6,529 bases of DNA from Chryseobacterium gleum. Its GTDB lineage: Bacteria; Bacteroidota; Bacteroidia; Flavobacteriales_D; Crocinitomicaceae. Position 1 is the stretch's first letter. Each line of letters begins with the position of its first letter. A model generated the notes under the pieces. It searched no databases. It saw only the letters and a program-made list of their open reading frames with translations, and was not told the DNA's origin. Positions 1 to 5,843 of the stretch are shown one piece after another. The translations under genes and the position numbers were made by a program. The stretch lies in NCBI GenBank assembly GCA_945877045.1, contig CAMCQW010000112.1, forward strand, positions 1-6,529. The letters are read 5' to 3'.

Positions 1-353
1 CATTTTATCATACTCCGACTTTTGTAGATGTACTATTTGATGAATTAATGAAGGCTGGATACAAACCTATTGTCGCTCATTTCGAACGGTATAATTATTT
101 TCTTGGCTCAATAAAAAAGGCAGCCGAATGGCGGAAAAGAGGCGTGAATATTCAAGTCAATTTGCTTTCTCTCACCGGGCATTATGGCATGGAAATAAAG
201 AAACAAGCTGAAATGCTCGTTGATGCTTGCGAATTTGATTTCATAGGAACCGATTGCCACCGCATCGAACACCTAACTATTCTAGAAGAAAACCTTACAC
301 TACCCTATTTCGAGAAGTTAAATAATTTCATGACAAAAAATAGACTCCTTTGA
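1..353 (+). CDS. CpsB/YwqE-type tyrosine-protein phosphatase, C-terminal part (5' truncated by window)
   Basis: The 3' end of a PHP-fold, metal-dependent phosphatase of the CpsB/CapC/YwqE family, which in Gram-positive bacteria dephosphorylates tyrosine kinases controlling polysaccharide export. The frame is open from nt 3 (FYHTPTF...), giving 116 visible residues, about half of the family's usual ~245-255. Family landmarks are AGYKPIVAH (nt 54-80), ERY (nt 84-92), a VNLLSLTGHYG segment near the middle, and GTDCH (nt 246-260) followed by EHL. The His/Glu and Asp/His residues are those expected to bind the metals. One deviation is Phe where the family usually has Pro in the AHPERY motif. The last 4 nt overlap the next gene, so the two are probably co-transcribed. 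The family assignment is firm; the physiological substrate in Bacteroidota is not known from this sequence. Confidence 0.88.
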   Translation, partial: FYHTPTFVDVLFDELMKAGYKPIVAHFERYNYFLGSIKKAAEWRKRGVNIQVNLLSLTGHYGMEIKKQAEMLVDACEFDFIGTDCHRIEHLTILEENLTLPYFEKLNNFMTKNRLL

Positions 354-823
354 AAATCCATTTATTAAGACACGCAAAGACAGAAGTGCTTTCTCCAAGC
401 GGAAAAGATTTTGATCGCGAATTAAATGCCAAGGGTTTGAGACAAGTTGCTGAAATGAAATTATTTCTTTCAAAAAAAGATTGGAGGAATACAACGCTCT
501 TTTGTTCAGCGGCTGCTCGCACACAACAAACTCTAAAACTCTTAGAAATAGCATCAACATTTCATGAAGTTACCATTACTGAAAGTTTGTATTTGGCGGA
601 ATCTAATGAAATTGAAAACTATATTGCTTCTCCGGAATGCCAAGATATTTTTATTATTGGACACAATAACGGATTGTCAGATTTTGCCCAAGAATTAATC
701 AATGAACCTTGCTTACTCAAAACCTGCTCGTATTTAGAAATTGAAGTGGAGGGCGAGAATTGGTCAGAATTTATAAGTCGAAGCGGAAAAATTATTTCTC
801 ATTTTCATCCAAAGGTGGATTGA
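350..823 (+). CDS. sixA: SixA-type phosphohistidine phosphatase (histidine phosphatase superfamily)
   Basis: A small (157 aa) cytosolic branch-1 histidine phosphatase. The catalytic LRHAK motif is at residues 6-10 (His8 is the expected phospho-acceptor), an AARTQQT motif carries Arg57, and the second catalytic histidine is in GHNNG (His105). The length matches single-domain SixA proteins. E. coli SixA removes phosphate from histidines of signalling or PTS-type proteins; the target here is unknown. The start is TTG at 350: the frame has a stop at 341-343 and no ATG before the RHAK motif, so TTG is the only plausible initiator. It overlaps the upstream stop as TTGA, suggesting translational coupling. 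The 3' end overlaps the convergent rhomboid gene by 32 nt. A wider phosphoglycerate-mutase-like role cannot be excluded, but length and motifs favour SixA. Confidence 0.88.
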   Translation: MKIHLLRHAKTEVLSPSGKDFDRELNAKGLRQVAEMKLFLSKKDWRNTTLFCSAAARTQQTLKLLEIASTFHEVTITESLYLAESNEIENYIASPECQDIFIIGHNNGLSDFAQELINEPCLLKTCSYLEIEVEGENWSEFISRSGKIISHFHPKVD

Positions 824-1577
824 TTGTTGGTTTTTTATTGTCCGATGAAGGAATATAATCATAGACTATTTGTTTCTCTGATTCTTTTTGTGCCAATAAA
901 ATTTCCTCTTCCCTTATTTTAGCGTTATAGATTCCCTCCAAATCCGGCGGGTCAATACCTGACTCTTTTTCTATTTCATATTGAAATTTTGGACGTTGAG
1001 GGCCTTTTGAACGATAGTAAAAAGCGAGAAAAAATCCGGCACTTAAGCCCATTAAATGGCCTTCCCATGAAATTCTTAAATTGGTTGGAAAAAGTCCCCA
1101 AACCATACTGCCGTATAAAAAGACAATCAATAAGGACAAGGCCTGAAGCGGGAAATATTTTCGCAATATCCCAGACATAAATAGAAATCCAGCTAAAGCG
1201 TAAATCACCGCACTCATTCCAATGTGATAAACACCCCGGTCCTCCGCAAAAGCCCACAATAACAATCCACTCAAAATCCAAGAAAGAATGAAAACCTTAA
1301 GACCAATTTTATGGTACGAATAAAAAAGTAAGGTGCTTAAAAAAAATATAGCCGGAGAATTATTCAAGATGTGTTTAATATCATCATTCGCATGAATTAA
1401 AGGCATAAATAATATTCCTTTAATTCCTTCTATACGCTTTGGCAGTACCCCAAATTCATGAAGATTAACCTTAAACAAGGAATCCGCCCAATATATCAAC
1501 CACATCATTATAACAATGAATAAGCCTCTATAAGCCGCGTTTTTTAATGAAATTTCTTCCTTTATATTTATTCCCAT
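792..1577 (-). CDS. Rhomboid family intramembrane serine protease
   Basis: A membrane protein of 261 aa that cleaves other membrane proteins within the bilayer. The catalytic dyad is visible: Ser122 in HIGMSA (residues 118-123, equivalent to the rhomboid GxSx motif) and His174 in WEGHLMG. A HILNN segment supplies His69 and Asn73, with the spacing of the GlpG His150/Asn154 pair that stabilises the oxyanion. About six hydrophobic segments span residues ~16-188, the usual core. Residues ~189-261 form a charged, Pro/Glu/Lys-rich soluble tail, which I recall as common in Bacteroidota members. The ATG at 1577 (reading leftwards) precedes a short charged N-terminus and the first membrane helix. The gene stands alone on the minus strand, diverging from the menA cluster and converging on sixA. 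Substrates cannot be inferred. Confidence 0.9.
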   Translation of the reverse strand: MGINIKEEISLKNAAYRGLFIVIMMWLIYWADSLFKVNLHEFGVLPKRIEGIKGILFMPLIHANDDIKHILNNSPAIFFLSTLLFYSYHKIGLKVFILSWILSGLLLWAFAEDRGVYHIGMSAVIYALAGFLFMSGILRKYFPLQALSLLIVFLYGSMVWGLFPTNLRISWEGHLMGLSAGFFLAFYYRSKGPQRPKFQYEIEKESGIDPPDLEGIYNAKIREEEILLAQKESEKQIVYDYIPSSDNKKPTINPPLDENEK

Positions 1578-1679
1578 ATAGCTGCGTCTTCAAATGCTGT
1601 ACCTAATCGAATTAGCTGACATTCTGTCTGAACATTCTAGGGAAATTGGTCAGGCAAATAATCATTCCATCTAAAGAAT

Positions 1680-1687
1680 CAAAAGTA
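1680..1687 (-). promoter_or_regulatory. Candidate -7 promoter element for the rhomboid gene
   Basis: On the minus strand this reads TACTTTTG, an exact match to the Bacteroidota -7 consensus TAnnTTTG, placing transcription start about 95 nt before the rhomboid ATG. I see no clear TTG-type -33 element at the expected distance, so the call rests on one 8-mer. Confidence 0.4.
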
Positions 1688-1737
1688 ATATGCGATACTC
1701 TTTACCCCATAAAAAGGAAAAAATATAAATATAACCC

Positions 1738-1745
1738 TACCTTTG
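1738..1745 (+). promoter_or_regulatory. Candidate -7 promoter element for the membrane protein-menA pair
   Basis: TACCTTTG followed by CA matches the Bacteroidota -7 consensus TAnnTTTG and the commonly seen TTTGCA context. It lies in the divergent intergenic region and would give a leader of roughly 65 nt before the ATG at 1816. No good -33 TTG is visible; the upstream stretch is A-rich. Confidence 0.55.
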
Positions 1746-1751
1746 CACCGC

Positions 1752-1798
1752 TTAAATTTATAAAAACCAACAGATATTAGCAACCATAATAAATTTAA
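1752..1798 (+). repeat. AT-only inverted repeat in the leader of the membrane protein gene
   Basis: TTAAATTTAT (1752-1761) and its exact reverse complement ATAAATTTAA (1789-1798) flank a 27-nt spacer, between the candidate promoter and the ATG at 1816. The arms contain no G or C, so an RNA stem would be weak and chance occurrence in AT-rich DNA is likely. It could also act as two half-sites for a DNA-binding protein. Confidence 0.35.
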
Positions 1799-1815
1799 AA
1801 ACGAATACTAAAGAA

Positions 1816-2532
1816 ATGCGAATAGGAAGTAATTACGATAAAATAGAATGGAAAGTATTTAACTTGGATTTACTAGAGCCTATTGGTTTTTTTGGGGATC
1901 TTATAATTGCTGGTTTTTGCTTTTATTTTGCCTATAAAATTCTAAAGATGAATACCAAGGTACTGTTTTATAATTACTGGCGCTTGTTTTTTATAAGCTT
2001 CGGGATAGCAATGATAGTTGGAGGTTTCGGGCATCTTTTGTATAATTATACAGGCGCTTTTGGGAAATGGTTTGGGTGGTTAGGCTCACTAATTAGTTCG
2101 ATCTTTCTAGAAATGGCTTTCATTTCTATTTATCCTAATCCCAAAGTAAAAAAGATCCTTTATGTTATTTCATATGTTAAGCTAGTCCTCATGTTTATTA
2201 TTGAATTATTGATTTTATCATATGCCGAAATTGACAAGAATCAAGCGCTTGGTTTAATAGTGCCTTCCATAAATTTCTTTCTTGGCATAGGATTCTGTGC
2301 AGGATATTTAGGGTACTATTACCAGAAAACTATTTCTGAAAACTTTAAATACTTTTGGATCGGATTTCTAGTTTTAGTCCCTACAATTTTATTACAATTA
2401 TTTAAAATTAATCCCCATCAGTATTTTGATCGTAATGATTTATCACATATAATAGTAATTTTGTCCTTCATATTGTTTTATCAAGGCGTAAAAAAACTTT
2501 CGAAAATTGATTTTGCTAAAAACTTGGATTAG
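1816..2532 (+). CDS. Uncharacterised polytopic membrane protein, about seven TM segments (possibly DUF6962-like)
   Basis: I do not recognise a characterised function. The 238-aa product has about seven hydrophobic segments near residues 22-44, 53-76, 84-105, 111-137, 145-169, 178-197 and 208-226, with no signal peptide. Polar residues that stand out in or beside the membrane are Glu21, Asp28, Ser61, His73 (GFGH) and a C-terminal HQYFDRNDLSH cluster (residues 201-211, with His201, Asp205, Asp208 and His211). From memory this layout resembles the DUF6962 family, and loosely the CREST group of seven-helix putative metal-dependent hydrolases (alkaline ceramidases, PAQR receptors). The usual CREST HxxxH motif is not complete, so this is only a hypothesis. 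The ATG follows an A-rich stretch without a Shine-Dalgarno sequence. The 3' end overlaps the menA start by 20-26 nt, implying a shared transcript. Confidence 0.75.
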   Translation: MRIGSNYDKIEWKVFNLDLLEPIGFFGDLIIAGFCFYFAYKILKMNTKVLFYNYWRLFFISFGIAMIVGGFGHLLYNYTGAFGKWFGWLGSLISSIFLEMAFISIYPNPKVKKILYVISYVKLVLMFIIELLILSYAEIDKNQALGLIVPSINFFLGIGFCAGYLGYYYQKTISENFKYFWIGFLVLVPTILLQLFKINPHQYFDRNDLSHIIVILSFILFYQGVKKLSKIDFAKNLD

Positions 2533-3433
2533 CGCATTTAGACTTCGAACACTTCCCTTATCAATTTCAGGTATTCTGGTTGGTCTCGCATTGGCAAATA
2601 TAAATGGCCAATGGGATACCGTTCTTTTTTGGGGAGCTATAAGCACAACACTATTATTTCAAATCACCTCAAATTTAGCCAATGATTTAGGAGATACAAT
2701 TAAAGGTACTGATACGGATAAACGCATCGGACCTATGCGCGGTGTTCAGTCAGGATTAATTTCAAAAAAAACGATGACTAGCGCAATCCTCCTAGCTGTT
2801 GTTCTTTGTGCCCTCTCTTCTATCTTTTTAATTTATTACTGCTCAAAAACACTTACAGCATCCGCTATATTAATTTACGGAGTACTTGCATTGCTTTGCA
2901 TAATAGCCGCTATTACGTATACCATTGGTAAAAAAGCTTATGGGTACCATGGACTAGGCGATTTAATGGTCTTCATTTTCTTCGGTGCCGTAAGTGTAGT
3001 TGGGTCTTTTGGTCTATTTGGCAATCCGTTAAACATGCAAACAATACTCGCCTGTATAAGTATTGGAGTATGGAGCGTTGGAGTCCTCAACCTGAATAAT
3101 ATGCGGGATCAAGAAAATGATAAGCTAAGTAATAAAAATACCTTAGCCGTTAAATTTGGATATGATGGTGCTAAGAATTACCATATTGGACTACTAATTA
3201 TTGGAATAATCAGTTGGACAATTTTACTATGTTCTTTATATGTAAAGGATAAGAATGCGATCTATTTTATTGCATTATTACCCTATTTTTTCTTTATTAA
3301 ACATTTATTGAAAATAAAAAAAATAGAATTACCAAAGGATTTTGACCCGGAATTAAAGGTGCTTGCCCTAAGCACCTTTTTAGCTGCATTACTTCTATTT
3401 ATTTCGAGTTTTCTTATGGAATATTTTGTTTAA
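2507..3433 (+). CDS. menA: 1,4-dihydroxy-2-naphthoate polyprenyltransferase (menaquinone biosynthesis)
   Basis: A UbiA-superfamily membrane enzyme that attaches the polyprenyl tail to 1,4-dihydroxy-2-naphthoate, giving demethylmenaquinone. Both Asp-rich, Mg-pyrophosphate binding motifs are present: NLANDLGD...KGTD (residues 56-69, Asn56, Asp60, Asp63, Asp69) and NNMRDQEND (197-205, Asn197, Asp201, Asp205). The N-terminal AFRLRTLPLS and the PMRGVQSG segment (76-83) are typical of MenA. At 308 aa with multiple hydrophobic helices it is full length. The frame has a stop at 2489-2491 and no ATG before the conserved N-terminus, so translation must start at TTG 2507 or TTG 2513, both inside the preceding gene; 2513 gives MLKTW and fits as well. 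Coupling to the upstream membrane protein is likely. A terminator-like hairpin lies inside its last 80 nt. Confidence 0.92.
   Translation: MILLKTWISAFRLRTLPLSISGILVGLALANINGQWDTVLFWGAISTTLLFQITSNLANDLGDTIKGTDTDKRIGPMRGVQSGLISKKTMTSAILLAVVLCALSSIFLIYYCSKTLTASAILIYGVLALLCIIAAITYTIGKKAYGYHGLGDLMVFIFFGAVSVVGSFGLFGNPLNMQTILACISIGVWSVGVLNLNNMRDQENDKLSNKNTLAVKFGYDGAKNYHIGLLIIGIISWTILLCSLYVKDKNAIYFIALLPYFFFIKHLLKIKKIELPKDFDPELKVLALSTFLAALLLFISSFLMEYFV
3355..3381 (+). terminator. Terminator-like hairpin inside the menA 3' coding region
   Basis: AAAGGTGCTT (3355-3364) pairs perfectly with AAGCACCTTT (3370-3379) around a GCCCT loop, and the run TTTTT covers 3377-3381. A 10-bp perfect stem with a 5-nt loop and U-tract has the form of an intrinsic terminator, but it lies about 50 nt before the menA stop codon. 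The codons (KVLALSTFL) also fit the MenA C-terminus, so protein constraint may explain part of it. Confidence 0.35.
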
Positions 3434-3456
3434 TTATCGTCTTTTATAGAATCTCA

Positions 3457-3473
3457 ACTGAATATATTTCAGT
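3457..3473 (+). promoter_or_regulatory. 17-bp palindrome abutting the etfB promoter (possible operator)
   Basis: ACTGAA (3457-3462) and TTCAGT (3468-3473) form a perfect 6-bp inverted repeat around TATAT. Its last base is the first base of the candidate -7 element, so a protein bound here would cover the -33 to -7 region. Size and position suit a dimeric regulator's site; the regulator is unknown. A chance palindrome of this length is also plausible. Confidence 0.4.
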
Positions 3474-3480
3474 AAATTTG
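3473..3480 (+). promoter_or_regulatory. Candidate -7 promoter element for the etfBA cluster
   Basis: TAAATTTG is an exact match to the Bacteroidota TAnnTTTG consensus, 20 nt before the etfB ATG, which implies a very short leader of about 14 nt. No convincing -33 TTG is seen. It suggests that etfB starts a separate transcript even though menA ends only 67 nt upstream. Confidence 0.55.
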
Positions 3481-3500
3481 TTCACTATCAACACATATAT

Positions 3501-4241
3501 ATGAAGATTTTAGTTTGTATTAGTAAATCCCCCGACACCACTTCGAAAATTTCTTTTATTCAAGATAATAAAGTATTTGATGAAAACGGGGTGCAATTTA
3601 TTGTTAACCCTTACGATGAATGGTATGCGCTGGTTCGTGCGCTCGAATTAAAAGAAACCCTTGGAGGCCAAGTTACTATTATTACGGTCGGAACGGCTAA
3701 TGATGATGCAATAATGCGAAAAGCCTTGGCTATTGGCGCTGATGAAGCGGTTAGGATAGATTCCGAACCGAAAGATGCTTATTTCACCGCTTGCCAAATT
3801 GCTAATTTCGCAAAAGACGGCGCTTTCGATTTAATCTTAACTGGCAAGGAAACAATCAATTATAATGGCTCCCAAGTTGGAGGTATGATTTCAGAAATCC
3901 TTGATCTCCCTTTTGTTTCACTCGCCTCAAAACTCGAAATGAATGGAAATACTGCTTATGTCGAAAGAGAAATTGCTGGTGGAGTTCAAGTAATTGAGGT
4001 CAATCTTCCACTTGTTATTTCCTGTTCCAAAGGAATGGCAGAGCAACGCATACCTAATATGCGTGGCATTATGGCAGCACGGACGAAACCACTACAAGTT
4101 GTTTCTCCTATCAATTCAGATGAATTAACCAGCTATGTTTCATATAATACCCCTTCATCTAAAGCAGCAGTTAAAATTATAGATGCTTCAAACATGGATG
4201 AATTAGTTCAATTGTTGCACAGCGAAGCAAAAGTTATTTAA
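3501..4241 (+). CDS. etfB: Electron transfer flavoprotein subunit beta
   Basis: The AMP-binding subunit of the soluble ETF heterodimer, which accepts electrons from acyl-CoA and other flavin dehydrogenases. The protein is full length at 246 aa. Landmarks are the N-terminal MKILVCISKSPD strand, VNPYDEW (residues 35-41), the nucleotide-binding region TGKETINYNGSQVGG (114-128), REIAGG (156-161), and the recognition-loop region around IPNMRGIMAARTKP (184-197), by which EtfB docks to partner dehydrogenases. The ATG is directly followed by the conserved first strand, and only A/T-rich sequence precedes it. It sits 17 nt upstream of etfA in the usual B-then-A order. A plain, non-bifurcating ETF is most likely, since no bifurcating dehydrogenase partner is adjacent, but motif inspection alone does not exclude bifurcation. 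Confidence 0.96.
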   Translation: MKILVCISKSPDTTSKISFIQDNKVFDENGVQFIVNPYDEWYALVRALELKETLGGQVTIITVGTANDDAIMRKALAIGADEAVRIDSEPKDAYFTACQIANFAKDGAFDLILTGKETINYNGSQVGGMISEILDLPFVSLASKLEMNGNTAYVEREIAGGVQVIEVNLPLVISCSKGMAEQRIPNMRGIMAARTKPLQVVSPINSDELTSYVSYNTPSSKAAVKIIDASNMDELVQLLHSEAKVI

Positions 4242-4258
4242 AAAACAATAGTCAAATT

Positions 4259-5200
4259 ATGGTTTTAGTTTATATTACAACTCAACATGGTATAGCAAAG
4301 TCTGCGCTCGAAACAGTAAGTTATGCACGTAAATTAGCGGAAGAAGTAGTTGTTATCACATGCGGCAGTGCTTCAGCTAAAGATTTAGAAATACTCGCGC
4401 AATATGGTGCGAAATCGATATTAGTAAATCGATCAATCAATGGTGAAGATTCGCAACAGTTGGCTCGCCTTATTTCATCATTTGCCTTATCTCTAAAGGC
4501 AGAAATCGTTCTATTTTCACATGATTTTATTGGAAAAGGAGTTGCGCCAAGAGTTTCTATTCGGCTTAAAGCTGGTTTAGTTTCTGGGGCAATCTCATTG
4601 CCGGAAGCAGATGGTTCAATAAAAATAAACGTGTTTTCAGGAAAAGCAATAGCATTTGTAAAAGTGAATTCTCCCGTGAAAATAATTTCACTTTTACCGA
4701 ATAGCGTAGCGCCAGAAATTACAGGGGCTAACTGCACTGTTGAAGAAATATCAGGTGATTTTGGTTCTGCTGCAATCAAGGTGTTATCGACAAAAAAGCC
4801 GGAGGGAGATATCGCATTACCTGAAGCGGAACTCGTTGTTTCTGCAGGTAGAGGGATGAAAGGGCCGGAAAATTGGGGAATGATAGAAGATCTAGCAAAA
4901 GAATTAGGGGCAGCGACTGCCTGTTCGAGACCCGTTGCTGATATCGGTTGGAGGCCGCATCACGAACATGTAGGACAGACCGGAGTCGCTATTCGTCCAA
5001 ATTTATATATTGCTATTGGCATTTCCGGGGCGATTCAACATTTGGCTGGAGTTAATGGTTCGAAAGTAATTGTTGTGGTTAATACAGATAAAGAAGCTCC
5101 GTTTTTTAAAGCAGCTGATTATGGTGTTATTGGTGATGCTTTTGATGTAATCCCAAGGTTAACCGAAGCGGTACGTAAATTTAATGCCGAAAACAATTAA
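4259..5200 (+). CDS. etfA: Electron transfer flavoprotein subunit alpha
   Basis: The FAD-carrying subunit of ETF. The N-terminal ~185 residues form the variable Rossmann-like domain, followed by the conserved C-terminal FAD domain: SAGRGMKGPENW (residues 195-206), CSRPVADIGW (222-231), HEHVGQTG (235-242), GISGAIQHLAG (254-264), NTDKEAPFF (275-283) and ADYGVIGD (286-293). These are the segments that hold the FAD, and all are intact. The length of 313 aa is typical. The ETF dimer passes electrons to ETF:quinone oxidoreductase and then to quinone, which in Bacteroidota is menaquinone, the product of the menA pathway upstream. It is separated from etfB by 17 nt and from the nuclease gene by 39 nt, with no terminator seen, so the three genes are probably one operon. 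Confidence 0.97.
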   Translation: MVLVYITTQHGIAKSALETVSYARKLAEEVVVITCGSASAKDLEILAQYGAKSILVNRSINGEDSQQLARLISSFALSLKAEIVLFSHDFIGKGVAPRVSIRLKAGLVSGAISLPEADGSIKINVFSGKAIAFVKVNSPVKIISLLPNSVAPEITGANCTVEEISGDFGSAAIKVLSTKKPEGDIALPEAELVVSAGRGMKGPENWGMIEDLAKELGAATACSRPVADIGWRPHHEHVGQTGVAIRPNLYIAIGISGAIQHLAGVNGSKVIVVVNTDKEAPFFKAADYGVIGDAFDVIPRLTEAVRKFNAENN

Positions 5201-5239
5201 TTATTATTTTGTATTTTTATCCTATAAGTTGAATATGTT

Positions 5240-5839
5240 ATGCAAAAGATAAAGTTAGAAATCGTTGGAATTACTTATAGTCAAACACAATCGGGCTCCT
5301 ATGTACTTACGCTAGCTGAGGTTGCCGGGAAAAGAAAATTGCCCATCGTAATTGGTGGATTTGAGGCCCAAGCTATTGCTGTTGAACTTGAAAAAATGGT
5401 TCCTAATAGACCTTTAACGCATGATCTTATTAAATCTTTTTGCATTTCTTACGGCGTAATAGTAACGGAGGTAATTATCTATAAATTTCTTGAAGGTGTT
5501 TTTTACGCTAAAATTATTTGCGAAAAGGATGGCCAGATTACTGAAATAGATTCACGAACATCAGATGCTATCGCCATCGGGGTTCGTTTTTCTTGTCCGA
5601 TTTATTCCGTGGAAAAAGTCCTCGAAGAAGTTAGTAATACGAATAGCAGCGAGGAATCAGATGATCAAGACGAAGAGCAAGAAGAACAACTAGAAGTGGA
5701 AGAAAATGAGGACGATCATTTGAAATTTCACGAATACAGTATTGAAGACTTGAAAAAGCAATTGAAGGACGCCATAGACATTGAAGATTATGAATTAGCT
5801 TCTCGTCTTAAGGATGAAATCAACGAAAGAATCAACTAA
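5240..5839 (+). CDS. Bifunctional nuclease family protein (DUF151/BFN) with acidic linker and UVR motif
   Basis: A two-module soluble protein of 199 aa. Residues ~1-130 match the BFN/DUF151 domain: KLPIVIGGFEAQAIAVELE (33-51), RPLTHDLIK (57-65), and the IDSRTSDAIAIGVR segment (103-116) that closes the domain. In plants a member of this family was reported to cut RNA and DNA; bacterial roles are poorly defined. Residues ~134-160 are a low-complexity, Glu/Asp-rich linker. Residues ~166-199 (YSIEDLKKQLKDA, then YELASRLKDEI) form a UVR motif like the one by which UvrB and UvrC interact, and which also occurs in ClpC and McsA. The nuclease activity is assigned from the family only. It follows etfA by 39 nt without a perfect promoter element between them, and lies 4 nt before the most likely nupG start. 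Confidence 0.9.
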   Translation: MQKIKLEIVGITYSQTQSGSYVLTLAEVAGKRKLPIVIGGFEAQAIAVELEKMVPNRPLTHDLIKSFCISYGVIVTEVIIYKFLEGVFYAKIICEKDGQITEIDSRTSDAIAIGVRFSCPIYSVEKVLEEVSNTNSSEESDDQDEEQEEQLEVEENEDDHLKFHEYSIEDLKKQLKDAIDIEDYELASRLKDEINERIN

Positions 5840-5843
5840 AAAG

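Noticed and set aside
318..560. Minus-strand open frames across the ywqE-sixA junction
   Set aside because: They overlap the catalytic motifs of two convincing plus-strand genes and show no protein-family features.
807..836. A short hairpin (ATCCA / TGGAT) followed at 831-836 by six Ts, considered as a sixA terminator
   Set aside because: The stem is only 5 bp with a 4-nt loop and the T-run begins 10 nt after it, too far for an intrinsic terminator; it also lies in rhomboid coding sequence.
1603..1615. CTAAT-CGA-ATTAG palindrome upstream of the rhomboid gene
   Set aside because: The 5-bp arms are short and AT-rich and have no fixed relation to the candidate minus-strand promoter; likely chance.
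1619..1638. ACATTCT repeated twice, 13 nt apart, in the divergent intergenic region
   Set aside because: Only two 7-bp copies, with no third unit and no match to a known site.
4321..4779. Long open frame on the minus strand inside etfA
   Set aside because: It lies antisense within a well-conserved gene, has no recognisable domain, and reads as a codon-bias shadow.
5201..5239. Possible promoter between etfA and the nuclease gene (TATTTTG)
   Set aside because: The spacing between TA and TTTG is one base short of TAnnTTTG, and the 39-nt gap fits operon readthrough.
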